From Sphingomonas oryzagri (lineage in GTDB: Bacteria > Pseudomonadota > Alphaproteobacteria > Sphingomonadales > Sphingomonadaceae), in contig NZ_JARYGZ010000004.1 of the NCBI RefSeq assembly GCF_029906645.1, positions 145,681 through 209,680 of the forward strand: 64,000 nt of DNA, read 5' to 3'. The notes below the pieces were generated by a model. It made no database searches. It had not been told where the DNA came from and was given only the letters and a program-made list of their open reading frames with translations. Both the position numbers and the translations under genes were made by a program. This document shows, piece after piece, positions 18,930 through 27,328 of the stretch (position 1 is the first letter of the stretch; each line of letters opens with the position of its first letter).

Positions 18930-19325
18930 ATGGCGATCAACGATCCCGTGGGCGATCTGCTCACCCGCATCCGCAACGGCCAGCGCGCCCGCAAGGATTC
19001 CGTGCTGACCCCGGCGTCCAAGCTGCGCACCCGCGTGCTCGACGTTCTCCAGCGTGAGGGCTACATCCGTGGCTACTCCGACGAGACGCTGAACGAGCAT
19101 CCGGGCATCCGTATCGAGCTCAAGTATTTCGAGGGCCAGCCCGCGATCCAGCATATCGCGCGCGTCTCGAAGCCGGGCCGTCGCGTCTACAGCGGCTCCA
19201 AGGAGTTGCCGCGCGTTCGCAACGGCCTGGGCATCACCATCGTCTCGACGCCCAAGGGCGTTCTCTCCGACGCGGAAGCGCGCGAGCAGAACGTGGGCGG
19301 CGAGGTTCTCGCGGAGGTCTTCTGA
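18930..19325 (+). CDS. rpsH: 30S ribosomal protein S8
   Basis: A 131-residue S8, central-domain 16S binder and, in enterobacteria, autoregulator of the spc operon. [20 protein letters not shown] and the C-terminal [20 protein letters not shown] are conserved. Its stop overlaps the rplF start (TGATG). Confidence 0.98.
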   Translation: MAINDPVGDLLTRIRNGQRARKDSVLTPASKLRTRVLDVLQREGYIRGYSDETLNEHPGIRIELKYFEGQPAIQHIARVSKPGRRVYSGSKELPRVRNGLGITIVSTPKGVLSDAEAREQNVGGEVLAEVF

Positions 19326-19858
19326 TGAGCCGCATCGGCAAGAAGCCGGTCATCGTGCCGGCCGGCGTCACCGCTTCGATCGGTGACGGCAAGCTTTCGA
19401 TGAAGGGCCCGAAGGGCACCCTCTCGATCGATCTCGCTTCGGAAGTCACCTACGCGATCGAGGACGGCAACGTCGTCGTGCAGCCGGTGAACGACAGCAA
19501 GCGCGCCCGCTCCTTCTGGGGCATGCAGCGCACGCTGGTCGCCAACCTGGTGACGGGCGTGACCGAGGGCTTCTCGAAGACCCTGCAGATCACCGGCGTC
19601 GGCTATCGCGCCGCGGCCCAGGGCAAGACCCTGAAGCTGCAGCTCGGTTACTCGCACGACGTCAACATGGAGGTGCCCGAGGGCCTCACCGTGGCGACGC
19701 CGGATCCGACGACCGTGAACATCAGCGGCAACGACAAGCAGGCCGTTGGCCAGTTCGCCGCCGAGATCCGTCGCTGGCGCAAGCCCGAGCCGTACAAGGG
19801 CAAGGGCATCAAGTATGCGGGCGAGTATATCTTCCGCAAGGAAGGGAAGAAGAAGTAA
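19325..19858 (+). CDS. rplF: 50S ribosomal protein L6
   Basis: A 177-residue two-domain L6 near the factor-binding site. It starts [35 protein letters not shown] and the C-terminal [16 protein letters not shown] are conserved. Separated from rplR by one base. Confidence 0.98.
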   Translation: MSRIGKKPVIVPAGVTASIGDGKLSMKGPKGTLSIDLASEVTYAIEDGNVVVQPVNDSKRARSFWGMQRTLVANLVTGVTEGFSKTLQITGVGYRAAAQGKTLKLQLGYSHDVNMEVPEGLTVATPDPTTVNISGNDKQAVGQFAAEIRRWRKPEPYKGKGIKYAGEYIFRKEGKKK

Positions 19859-19859
19859 G

Positions 19860-20204
19860 ATGGCCAAGCTCTCTCTCTTCGCCAAGCGCCGCCAGCGCGT
19901 CCGCACCCAGCTGCGCGCGCGTGCCGGCGGGCGTCCCCGCCTGTCCGTGCACCGCACCGGCCGCCACATCTACGCGCAGGTCATCGACGACGCGAACGGT
20001 CACACCGTCGCGGCCGCCTCGACCCTGGGCAAGGACGGCTCGGGCGCCGGCGTCACCGCCGCCGCCGAGGTTGGCAAGGCCGTCGCCGAGGCCGCCAAGG
20101 CCGCCGGCATCACCACCGTCGTGTTCGATCGCGGCGGCTTCCTGTTCCATGGGCGCATCAAGGCGCTCGCAGATGCCGCCCGTGAGGGTGGCCTGGAGTT
20201 CTGA
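19860..20204 (+). CDS. rplR: 50S ribosomal protein L18
   Basis: A 114-residue L18, the second 5S rRNA binder. It starts [20 protein letters not shown] and includes [20 protein letters not shown] and the C-terminal [20 protein letters not shown]. The ATG immediately follows the rplF stop; longer in-frame versions overlap rplF and were rejected. Confidence 0.97.
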   Translation: MAKLSLFAKRRQRVRTQLRARAGGRPRLSVHRTGRHIYAQVIDDANGHTVAAASTLGKDGSGAGVTAAAEVGKAVAEAAKAAGITTVVFDRGGFLFHGRIKALADAAREGGLEF

Positions 20205-20206
20205 CG

Positions 20207-20911
20207 ATGGCTGACGAGATCCAGAACGCGGCGCCGGAAGGCGCTCCCGCGGACGCCCCCCGCGAGGGCCGTGGCCCGCGTGGCGGCCGTGGCCGTGGTC
20301 CCGGTGGCGACAATCGCGGCCGTGGCGGCCGTGACGGCAACCGTGGTCGCCGCGACGACCGTCGCAACAACGAGGAAGGTGGCGAGGAGCTGATCGAAAA
20401 GCTCGTGCACATCAACCGCGTTTCGAAGACCGTGAAGGGCGGCAAGCGCTTCGGTTTCGCCGCGCTGGTCGTGGTCGGTGACGGCAAGGGCCGGTCGGGC
20501 TTCGGCCACGGCAAGGCCCGCGAGGTCCCCGAGGCGATCTCCAAGGCGACCGCCGCCGCCAAGAAGGCGATGGTCCGAGTGCCGCTGAAGGAGGGCCGCA
20601 CCCTCCATCACGACGGCAACGGCCACTTCGGCGCCGGCCGCGTGACGGTCCGCTCGGCTCCGGCCGGTACGGGCATCATCGCGGGTGGCCCGATGCGCGC
20701 CATCTTCGAGAGCCTGGGCGTCCACGACGTGGTGACCAAGTCGGTCGGCACCTCGAACCCCTACAACATGATCCGCGCCACTTTCGAGGCGCTCAAGGAT
20801 CAGACGAGCCCGAAGTCGGTGGCCTCGCGCCGCGGCAAGAAGATCGCCGACCTGCTGGGTCGCGGTGGCTCGCAGACGGCCGAGGCGGATGCCGCGGCCA
20901 TCGTGGAGTAA
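20207..20911 (+). CDS. rpsE: 30S ribosomal protein S5 with Arg/Gly-rich N-terminal extension
   Basis: S5, on the solvent side of the mRNA entry channel. The conserved core starts at about residue 64 ([20 protein letters not shown]) and runs through [14 protein letters not shown] to [21 protein letters not shown]. At 234 residues it is far longer than the 167 of E. coli. Most of the excess is an N-terminal tail of about 60 residues dominated by RGG/GRG repeats with Asp and Asn (for example [19 protein letters not shown]), which looks disordered and RNA-binding. The start ATG 2 bases after rplR and the uninterrupted frame show the tail is translated. Confidence 0.97.
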   Translation: MADEIQNAAPEGAPADAPREGRGPRGGRGRGPGGDNRGRGGRDGNRGRRDDRRNNEEGGEELIEKLVHINRVSKTVKGGKRFGFAALVVVGDGKGRSGFGHGKAREVPEAISKATAAAKKAMVRVPLKEGRTLHHDGNGHFGAGRVTVRSAPAGTGIIAGGPMRAIFESLGVHDVVTKSVGTSNPYNMIRATFEALKDQTSPKSVASRRGKKIADLLGRGGSQTAEADAAAIVE

Positions 20912-20917
20912 AAGACC

Positions 20918-21094
20918 ATGGCGACCATCAAGGTGACGCAGACCGGATCGCCGATCCGTCGCACCAAGGACCAGCGCGCGACCCTTGTCGGCCTGGGCCT
21001 CAACAAGATGCACCGCACCCGCGAGCTCGAGGATACCCCCGAGGTCCGCGGCATGATCCGCAAGGTTCAGCATATGGTGACGGTCGAGGGCTGA
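20918..21094 (+). CDS. rpmD: 50S ribosomal protein L30
   Basis: A 58-residue L30: [20 protein letters not shown] followed by a core with [19 protein letters not shown]. It lies 6 bases after rpsE, in its normal place. In most relatives rplO follows directly, but here a strong terminator and an acyltransferase gene intervene. Confidence 0.96.
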   Translation: MATIKVTQTGSPIRRTKDQRATLVGLGLNKMHRTRELEDTPEVRGMIRKVQHMVTVEG

Positions 21095-21125
21095 AGCCCG
21101 AGACTTCGCCGGTGAGGTGACAGAG

Positions 21126-21165
21126 AAGGCTCCGCTACCGAATGGTGGCGGGGCCTTTTCTCTTT
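21126..21165 (+). terminator. Strong intrinsic terminator after rpmD
   Basis: A 14-bp stem, AAGGCTCCGCTACC (21126-21139) with GGTGGCGGGGCCTT (21144-21157), two G-U pairs, GAAT loop and a TTTTCTCTTT tail. A second hairpin, CATCCTCCC/GGGAGGATG, follows at 21166-21194. Together they end the S10/spc transcript in the middle of what is normally one operon. Confidence 0.9.
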
Positions 21166-21260
21166 CATCCTCCCGATCCGCGATGGGGAGGATGAGGACG
21201 ACGCCACATCTTCGCCACCTTCGCGCGTCATGGCACACGCCGGGTCCAGGGAGCATCAGC

Positions 21261-22343
21261 ATGAAGGCCGACAAACGCGTCTTCCTGACGCTCGACGGGT
21301 TGCGGGGCATCGCGGCGATCATGATCGTGCTGTTCCACTCGCCGGCGCTGGTCGGGCATCTGCGTCCGCAATCCGCCTATCTCTCGGTCGATCTGTTCTT
21401 CGCGCTGTCGGGCTGCGTGCTGGAGGCCTCCTATCGCGATCGCCTCGCCGCCGGCCTCTCCACCCGCGAGTTCATGCTGATCCGCTGCATCCGCCTGTGG
21501 CCAATGTTCGCGCTGAGCCTGCTCGTCGGCCTCGCCTTCGCGCTGATTCGCCTCTCGCATGGCATCGGCGGGGAGACTGCCTGGGGCATCGCCACCGCGC
21601 TGCTCACAGGCCTCGCCCTGCTGCCGACGCCGGCGATGACGGGGAAGGGCTGGGTGGTGCCGCTCAACGCCGCCGGCTGGTCGCTGATCCTCGAGCTGGC
21701 GATCAACTTCCTCTACGCCCTGTTCTGGCGGCACCTGACCAACCGGCTGCTGTCGGTCATCGTGGCGGTCGCGGGCGTCGTCCTGATGGTGATGAGCACG
21801 CGCCATGGCGGGATCGACATGGGATCGACCTGGGGCAGCATCGCGGGCGGGCTGGTCCGCGTCACCTACAGCTTCGCGCTCGGCGTGCTGATCCTGCGCG
21901 CCTATGACGGCCGCGTCTGGACCGGGTGGGCGAGCGTCATCCCGCCGCTGGCGCTGATCCCCATACTCGCGATGAATCGGGGTGGCCTGTGGTTCGATCT
22001 GGTTTCGGCGCTGGTGCTGCTGCCGCTGATCGTGTGGGCCGGTCTCAGGCTGGAGCCGGGGCCGTGGCTCGGCAAGCTGTTCCGCTGGGGCGGGCTGGTC
22101 TCCTACGCGCTCTATGCGCTGCACGGGCCGCTGCTCAAGTTCGTGCGGATGGAGATCGTCCTCCATGTCGAGCACAGCCGCGAGGCCTTCCTGATCGCCG
22201 GCCTGCTGGCGATCGCGGCCATGCTGCCGCTGTGCGCGTTGCTGGATCGCTGGTACGACGCGCCGCTCCGCCGGCGGCTGAGCGCGGCGCTGCTCCGTCC
22301 CCGCGACCGCCGGATCGCCGAACCGGCCATGTCGCTGCCCTGA
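21261..22343 (+). CDS. Acyltransferase family 3 membrane protein
   Basis: A 360-residue integral membrane O-acyltransferase of the OafA/YrhL/NodX family, which moves acetyl or other acyl groups onto cell-surface sugars. The family start is clear: KRVFLTLDGLRGIAAIMIVLFH, with the catalytic His of the first helix, followed by SVDLFFALSGCVLEASYRDR. About ten hydrophobic segments follow. The ATG at 21261 is chosen because it places this motif right at the N terminus; the upstream in-frame codons overlap the rpmD terminator. No C-terminal SGNH domain is present. It sits between rpmD and rplO inside the ribosomal cluster, on the same strand, with no functional link to translation. Confidence 0.9.
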   Translation: MKADKRVFLTLDGLRGIAAIMIVLFHSPALVGHLRPQSAYLSVDLFFALSGCVLEASYRDRLAAGLSTREFMLIRCIRLWPMFALSLLVGLAFALIRLSHGIGGETAWGIATALLTGLALLPTPAMTGKGWVVPLNAAGWSLILELAINFLYALFWRHLTNRLLSVIVAVAGVVLMVMSTRHGGIDMGSTWGSIAGGLVRVTYSFALGVLILRAYDGRVWTGWASVIPPLALIPILAMNRGGLWFDLVSALVLLPLIVWAGLRLEPGPWLGKLFRWGGLVSYALYALHGPLLKFVRMEIVLHVEHSREAFLIAGLLAIAAMLPLCALLDRWYDAPLRRRLSAALLRPRDRRIAEPAMSLP

Positions 22344-22366
22344 TTCCGGCCGAACCGGGAATCGGG

Positions 22367-22395
22367 TTGGCAAACGCGGCGAATCTCTCTAAGGG
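22367..22395 (+). promoter_or_regulatory. Probable promoter of rplO
   Basis: TTGGCA at 22367-22372, a 17-base spacer and TAAGGG at 22390-22395, about 50 bases before the rplO ATG. With a terminator after rpmD, rplO-secY-adk need a promoter, and this is the best match in the 102-base gap. Confidence 0.5.
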
Positions 22396-22445
22396 CCGCC
22401 GCTTCCATTCATCCGCGCGACAAAAGCGAAAGCGAGTGCACTGAC

Positions 22446-22979
22446 ATGACCAAGCTGAACGACATCCGTGACAACGAAGGCGCCCGCCACCGCAAGATGC
22501 GCGTCGGCCGTGGCATCGGTTCGGGCAAGGGCAAGACCGCCGGCCGTGGCCAGAAGGGTCAGAAGAGCCGCGAAGGCGTCTCGATCAAGGGTTTCGAGGG
22601 CGGTCAGATGCCGCTCCACATGCGCATCCCGAAGCGCGGCTTCAACAACCCGTTCGCCAAGGATTATGCCGAGGTGAACCTGGGCCAGCTGCAGAAGCTG
22701 GTCGATGCCAAGACCCTCGCCACCGACGGCGTGATCGACCATGCGGCGCTGAAGGCGGCCGGCGTGGCGCGCGGCGGCAAGGACGGCGTGCGCATCCTCG
22801 CCAAGGGCGAACTGACCGCGAAGCTGTCGTTCAAGGTGGCCGGCGCTTCGGCCGCCGCCAAGGCCGCGATCGAGAAGGCCGGTGGTTCGGTCGAGGTGAT
22901 CGAGGTGGTTCCGGCCGCCGAGAAGGCCGCCGCCAAGAAGAACTCGGTCCGCGACGCCAAGAAGGCGGCCCGCGCCTGA
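22446..22979 (+). CDS. rplO: 50S ribosomal protein L15
   Basis: A 177-residue L15. The Gly/Lys/Arg-rich N terminus is standard ([22 protein letters not shown]), as is [20 protein letters not shown]. The C terminus carries an Ala/Lys-rich tail beyond the usual end ([19 protein letters not shown]), making it longer than the 144 residues of E. coli. It is separated from rpmD by the acyltransferase insertion. Confidence 0.97.
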   Translation: MTKLNDIRDNEGARHRKMRVGRGIGSGKGKTAGRGQKGQKSREGVSIKGFEGGQMPLHMRIPKRGFNNPFAKDYAEVNLGQLQKLVDAKTLATDGVIDHAALKAAGVARGGKDGVRILAKGELTAKLSFKVAGASAAAKAAIEKAGGSVEVIEVVPAAEKAAAKKNSVRDAKKAARA

Positions 22980-23023
22980 GCCTCTCGGTCGCCTGAGCCT
23001 TTTGGTCAGACGACCGCTAGGGC

Positions 23024-23051
23024 TTAGACAAGCCGGACAAGTGCTTATATG
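23024..23051 (+). promoter_or_regulatory. Probable promoter of secY
   Basis: TTAGAC at 23024-23029, a 16-base spacer and TATATG at 23046-23051, in the 131-base gap before secY. A GC-rich hairpin begins only 4 bases after it, so transcripts from this promoter would start inside or just after that structure. Confidence 0.5.
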
Positions 23052-23054
23052 GAG

Positions 23055-23092
23055 GCGGCGGGCGCAGCGATGCGACCCGCCGCTTTCGCTTT
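23055..23092 (+). terminator. Terminator-like hairpin in the secY leader
   Basis: GCGGCGGG (23055-23062) pairs with CCCGCCGC (23076-23083), with an inner CGC/GCG pairing, followed by TTTCGCTTTCG. The T-tract is interrupted, so it would be a weak or conditional terminator. It could end the rplO message or attenuate secY. Confidence 0.45.
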
Positions 23093-23110
23093 CGAGGATA
23101 TGATTCCCCC

Positions 23111-24484
23111 ATGGCATCCGCCGCCAACCAGGCCGCCGCCGGCCTCAGCCTCAGCAAGTTCGCGCAGGCGACCGACCTCAAGAAGCGCCTGTGGTTCACG
23201 GTCGCCGCGCTGGTCGTCTTCCGCCTGCTGAGCTTCGTGCCGCTGCCGGGCATCGATCCGCACGCGCTCGCCTCGCTGTTCGCCAAGACCAACGGCGGCG
23301 TGCTGGACTTCTTCAACAACTTCTCGGGCGGCGCGCTGCATCGCATGTCGATCGTGGCGCTGGGCGTGATGCCCTACATCACCGCCTCGATCGTCGTGCA
23401 GCTGGCCACTTCGCTGTCGCCCACGCTGGAGGCGATCAAGAAGGAAGGCGAGAGCGGCCGCAAGAAGCTGAACCAGTATACCCGCTACTTGACGGTGTTC
23501 CTCACGGCGGTGCAGGGATACTTCATCGCGGCAGGTCTCGAAAGCTGGGGCGCCTCCTCGGGCATCACGGCGGTCGTGGCGCCGGGCATCATCTTCCGCG
23601 TCTCGGCGGTGGTCTCGCTGATCGGCGGCACCATGTTCCTGATGTGGCTGGGTGAGCAGATCACCGCGCGCGGCATCGGCAACGGCGTCTCGCTGATCAT
23701 CATGGCCGGCATCGTCAGCCAGGTTCCCACCATCCTCTCCAACCTGTTCGAGCAGGGTCGCACCGGCGCGCTGTCGCCGCTGGTCATCATCGGCGCGATC
23801 GTGATCGCCTTCGCGCTGATCTGGGGCATCTGCTTCATGGAACGCGCGATGCGCCGGGTGCTGATCCAGTACCCCAAGCGCCAGACCGCGCGCGGCATGA
23901 TGCAGGGCGACAAGAGCTACCTGCCGCTGAAGATCAACACGTCGGGCGTGATCCCGCCGATTTTCGCCTCGTCGCTGCTGCTGATGCCGCTGACGATCGC
24001 GCAGTTCGCCGGCAACAAGGTGCAGGGCAACAGCCGCTGGAACGACATCCTGCTGACCGTCACCGGTTCGCTGCAGCATGGTTCGCCGCTGTATCTCGGC
24101 CTCTATGCCGCCGGCATCATCTTCTTCTGCTTCTTCTACACGGCCGTGGTGTTCAACCCGGAGGAGACGGCGGACAATCTGAAGCGCTATGGCGGCTTCA
24201 TCCCCGGCATCCGCCCGGGCAAGTCGACCGCCGAATATCTGGATTACGTGCTGACCCGCATCACCGTGATCGGCGCGGCGTACCTGACCGTCATCTGCCT
24301 GGTACCGGAAGCCGTGATCAAGGCGTTCGGCCTGCCGCAGATGCAGATCACCGGCACCAGCCTGCTGATCGTCGTCAACGTGACGATGGACACGGTGACG
24401 CAGATCCAGAGCCACTTGCTCGCCCACCAATATGGCGATCTGATCAAGAAGGCGAAGCTGAAGGGCGGTGCTCTGCGCCGCTGA
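23111..24484 (+). CDS. secY: Protein translocase subunit SecY
   Basis: A 457-residue channel-forming subunit of the Sec translocon with ten membrane helices. The first cytoplasmic stretch is KRLWFTVAALVVFRLLSFVPLPGIDP, the plug region ALHRMSIVALGVMPYITASI and the cytoplasmic loop YLPLKINTSGVIPPIFASS are conserved. The ATG at 23111 lacks a strong ribosome site at ideal distance. Placed between rplO and adk as in other alphaproteobacteria. Confidence 0.98.
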   Translation: MASAANQAAAGLSLSKFAQATDLKKRLWFTVAALVVFRLLSFVPLPGIDPHALASLFAKTNGGVLDFFNNFSGGALHRMSIVALGVMPYITASIVVQLATSLSPTLEAIKKEGESGRKKLNQYTRYLTVFLTAVQGYFIAAGLESWGASSGITAVVAPGIIFRVSAVVSLIGGTMFLMWLGEQITARGIGNGVSLIIMAGIVSQVPTILSNLFEQGRTGALSPLVIIGAIVIAFALIWGICFMERAMRRVLIQYPKRQTARGMMQGDKSYLPLKINTSGVIPPIFASSLLLMPLTIAQFAGNKVQGNSRWNDILLTVTGSLQHGSPLYLGLYAAGIIFFCFFYTAVVFNPEETADNLKRYGGFIPGIRPGKSTAEYLDYVLTRITVIGAAYLTVICLVPEAVIKAFGLPQMQITGTSLLIVVNVTMDTVTQIQSHLLAHQYGDLIKKAKLKGGALRR

Positions 24485-24518
24485 CAGCCGAAGCATTCGT
24501 AGGGGAGGGATTTACCGC

Positions 24519-25166
24519 ATGAACATCATCCTGCTGGGGCCGCCGGGCGCAGGCAAGGGGACGCAGGCCGATCGTCTGGTGAAGGAGCGCGGCATGAAGC
24601 AGCTCTCCACCGGCGACATGCTGCGCGCCGCCGTGAAGGCGGGAACGCCCACCGGCCTCAAGGCCAAGGCGGTGATGGATGCGGGCCAGCTGGTGTCGGA
24701 CGAGATCGTGTCGGGCATCATCGGCGATGCGCTGGACGCGATGCCCGCCGATCAGGGCGCGATCTTCGACGGTTACCCGCGCACCCAGGCGCAGGCCGTG
24801 TCGCTCGACGAGATCCTCGACGCGCGCGGCCGCAAGCTGGATCATGTGATCGAGCTGGTGGTGGACGAGGACAAGCTCGTCGAGCGGATCGTCGGCCGTT
24901 ACACCTGCGCCAATTGCGGCGCCGGCTATCACGACACGTTCAAGCAGCCCAAGGTCGCGGGTACCTGCGACGTCTGCGGCAGCCACGAGTTCAAGCGCCG
25001 CCCCGACGACAATGAGGAAACGGTGCGCACCCGCATGGCGGAGTATCGCGCCAAGACCCAGCCGATCCTGCCTTATTACGAGGCGAAGGATCTGGTCGCG
25101 AAGGTCGACGGCATGGCCGACATCGACCATGTCGGCGCGGCGATCGACGCCATCCTCGGCGAATAG
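24519..25166 (+). CDS. adk: Adenylate kinase with zinc-type LID
   Basis: A 215-residue AMP + ATP = 2 ADP phosphotransferase. P-loop GPPGAGKGTQ (residues 7-16), NMP-binding STGDMLRAAV, and a LID domain with two Cys-x2-Cys pairs (CANCGAGYH and CDVCGSHEF), the zinc-binding LID type. The start MNIILLGPPGAG follows GGGGAGGG. It follows secY by 34 bases and is usually followed by rpsM, but here by a hypothetical gene and an opposite-strand dehydrogenase. Confidence 0.97.
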   Translation: MNIILLGPPGAGKGTQADRLVKERGMKQLSTGDMLRAAVKAGTPTGLKAKAVMDAGQLVSDEIVSGIIGDALDAMPADQGAIFDGYPRTQAQAVSLDEILDARGRKLDHVIELVVDEDKLVERIVGRYTCANCGAGYHDTFKQPKVAGTCDVCGSHEFKRRPDDNEETVRTRMAEYRAKTQPILPYYEAKDLVAKVDGMADIDHVGAAIDAILGE

Positions 25167-25183
25167 CCCTAAGGCACCGCCTG

Positions 25184-25462
25184 ATGGATATCGACGCGCT
25201 TCTCCAGCACTATTTCGGCACCGACGATCCCGACGCGATCACCGATCTCGGCTTCACGCTGGGATCGGAGCGGTTGCGCGTCGATTTCGGGACCGAGAGC
25301 GAGCCAGGCAGGCGTTTCGCGCTCTGGGTGCTGATGGCGGTGCTGGATTTCGCGCCGCTGCCCGCAGAGGCCTTCCCCAAGGATCCGGACCTGAAGCGCG
25401 CGGCGGAGGATTATCTCACTGCCGCCGAGCGGATGGAGCGCGACGGCGAAGGGGAGGACTGA
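25184..25462 (+). CDS. Conserved-looking hypothetical protein
   Basis: A 92-residue soluble, acidic protein that I do not recognise. It begins MDIDALLQHYFGTDDPDAITD, has a central LRVDFGTESEPGRRFALWVLMAVLDFAPLP and a charged C-terminal helix (AAEDYLTAAERMERDGEGED). No signal peptide, Cys motifs or membrane segment. It starts 17 bases after adk and is likely co-transcribed. Codon use matches the neighbours. Confidence 0.7.
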   Translation: MDIDALLQHYFGTDDPDAITDLGFTLGSERLRVDFGTESEPGRRFALWVLMAVLDFAPLPAEAFPKDPDLKRAAEDYLTAAERMERDGEGED

Positions 25463-25469
25463 CCCTCCG

Positions 25470-25561
25470 CGTCATTGCGAGCGCAGCGAAGCAATCCAGA
25501 GCCACGGGGCGTTGCGCCTGAGGCTCTGGATTGCCGCGTCGCTTCGCTCCTCGCAATGACG
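25470..25561. repeat. Long palindromic repeat (CATTGCGAG type)
   Basis: A 92-base near-palindrome between convergent genes. The left arm CGTCATTGCGAGCGCAGCG then AAGCAATCCAGAGCC pairs with GGCTCTGGATTGC... and CTCGCAATGACG on the right, with a 20-base centre. Elements starting CGTCATTGCGAGC are widespread in alphaproteobacteria as non-autonomous palindromic repeats. Lying between the ends of converging transcripts, it could act as a bidirectional terminator. Confidence 0.75.
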
Positions 25562-25574
25562 AAGGAGAGGCGCC

Positions 25575-26630
25575 TTACCCGTTCGCGAGCGTCTTGTTGT
25601 CGATCACGAAACGGTATTTCACGTCGCCCTTGAGCATCCGCTCATAGGCCTTTTCGATATCTTGGATCGCGATCGTCTCGATCTCGGAGACCACGCCCTT
25701 CTCGGCGCAGAAATCGAGCATCTCCTGCGTCTCGGCGATGCCGCCGATCAGCGAGCCGGCGAGACTCTTGCGCCCGAAGATCATGTTGAAGACGCTGGGC
25801 GATGGGTGGGCATGTTCGGGCGCGCCGACCAGCACCAGCGTGCCGTCGCGCTTCAGGCAGCCGATAAACGGATCGAGATTGTGGCTGGCCGCCACGGTGT
25901 TCACGATCAGATCGAAGCTGCCGGCCGCCGCCTGCATCTCCGCCTCGTTCTTGGACACGATCACCTCGTCCGCGCCGAGCTTCAGCGCATCGGCCTTCTT
26001 CGATTCCGAGGTGGTGAAGGCGACGGTGTGAGCGCCGAGCGCATGGGCCAGCTTGATGCCCATGTGGCCCAACCCGCCGATGCCGACGATACCGACCTTC
26101 TTGCCGGGGCCGGCGCCCCAGTGGCGCAGCGGCGACCAGGTGGTGATGCCGGCGCAGAGCAGCGGCGCCACGGCGGCGAGCTGCTCTTCGGAATGGCTCA
26201 CCTTCAGCACGAAATCGTCCTTCACGACGATCCGGTCCGAATAGCCGCCGAACGTGTTCTCGCCCTGCCCGAAAGCGTGGCCGTTATAGGTGCCGGTGAA
26301 GCCGTTCTGGCAATATTGTTCGAGGCCCTCGTCGCAGGACGGGCAATGCTGGCAACTGTCGACCATGCAGCCGACGGCCGCGACATCGCCGACCTTGAAC
26401 CTGCCGACATGATCGCCGACGGCGGTGACGCGGCCGACGATCTCGTGACCCGGCACGCACGGCCAGACGGTGTTGCCCCATTCGCCACGCGCCTGGTGGA
26501 GATCGGAGTGGCAGACGCCGCAATAGAGGATGTCGATCTGCACGTCGTGGGCGCCGACGGCGCGGCGATCGATCTCGAAGGGCGCGAGCGGGGTTTCGGC
26601 GCTTTGCGCCGCATAGGCCTTGGTTGCCAT
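25575..26630 (-). CDS. Zinc-dependent alcohol dehydrogenase (cinnamyl alcohol dehydrogenase group)
   Basis: A 351-residue medium-chain NAD(P)-dependent dehydrogenase. Catalytic zinc ligands are in YCGVCHSDLH and VPGHEIVG, the structural zinc in SCQHCPSCDEGLEQYC, and the dinucleotide loop is GIGGLGHMGIKLAHALGAH. The pattern fits the YahK/CAD group that reduces broad aldehydes with NADPH. It reads against the ribosomal genes and breaks the normal adk-rpsM junction. It carries its own start with AGAGGAATTCC upstream. Confidence 0.92.
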   Translation of the reverse strand: MATKAYAAQSAETPLAPFEIDRRAVGAHDVQIDILYCGVCHSDLHQARGEWGNTVWPCVPGHEIVGRVTAVGDHVGRFKVGDVAAVGCMVDSCQHCPSCDEGLEQYCQNGFTGTYNGHAFGQGENTFGGYSDRIVVKDDFVLKVSHSEEQLAAVAPLLCAGITTWSPLRHWGAGPGKKVGIVGIGGLGHMGIKLAHALGAHTVAFTTSESKKADALKLGADEVIVSKNEAEMQAAAGSFDLIVNTVAASHNLDPFIGCLKRDGTLVLVGAPEHAHPSPSVFNMIFGRKSLAGSLIGGIAETQEMLDFCAEKGVVSEIETIAIQDIEKAYERMLKGDVKYRFVIDNKTLANG

Positions 26631-26746
26631 GATGATGGAATTCCTCTTCGGGGAGTGAAGGGACGCTTAGGCTACCGCTGACAGCGTTGACGCGCAACCG
26701 CTCGGTACAGAAATCTTTGCGGGTCATTACTCCCTTTCCCGTGCGC

Positions 26747-26773
26747 TTGACAGGGGGTGAGTCGCCCTATAGG
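26747..26773 (+). promoter_or_regulatory. Promoter of the alpha operon (rpsM)
   Basis: TTGACA at 26747-26752, a 15-base spacer and TATAGG at 26768-26773. The spacer contains TGAGTCGCCC at the same distance from TTGAC (6 bases) as in the rpsL promoter. The -35 element is ideal but the spacing is short. It lies in the gap created by the opposite-strand dehydrogenase, about 130 bases before rpsM. Confidence 0.65.
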
Positions 26774-26906
26774 GACCGCCGATCCCAAAACCCGGTCGTC
26801 CGGCGGCGCCATTCGTGCGCACGTCGGCTGTCCTGCGTTGAGGGGCGAAGCGCTGAGATGGGGCTCCTCGCCATAGGCGCCCCGTGGAGCAGGAGAAAGA
26901 AGTACC

Positions 26907-27275
26907 ATGGCACGTATCGCGGGTGTGAACATCCCGACCAACAAGCGCGTCGAGATCGCGCTGACCTACATTCACGGCATCGGCCCGGCCAAGGCCAAGG
27001 AAATCACCGGCAAGCTCGGCATCGAGCCGCAGCGCCGCGTGCAGGATCTGAGCGACCAGGAAGTCCTCCAGATCCGCGAGACCATCGACGCGGGTTACAC
27101 CGTGGAAGGCGACCTGCGTCGCCAGACCGCGATGAACATCAAGCGCCTGATGGACCTGGCCTGCTACCGCGGCCTGCGTCACCGCAAGGGCCTGCCGGTC
27201 CGCGGCCAGCGCACGCACACCAACGCCCGCACCCGCAAGGGCAAGGCGAAGCCGATCGCCGGCAAGAAGAAGTGA
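26907..27275 (+). CDS. rpsM: 30S ribosomal protein S13
   Basis: A 122-residue S13 of the 30S head. It starts [20 protein letters not shown] and ends with [21 protein letters not shown] and a basic KKK tail. AGCAGGAGAAAGAAGTACC precedes the ATG. First gene of the alpha operon. Confidence 0.98.
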   Translation: MARIAGVNIPTNKRVEIALTYIHGIGPAKAKEITGKLGIEPQRRVQDLSDQEVLQIRETIDAGYTVEGDLRRQTAMNIKRLMDLACYRGLRHRKGLPVRGQRTHTNARTRKGKAKPIAGKKK

Positions 27276-27328
27276 GCTTGAGCCGCTGAAAGGCGGCTCG
27301 CTCTTCCCTCAGGTAGGACAGCAGAAAA

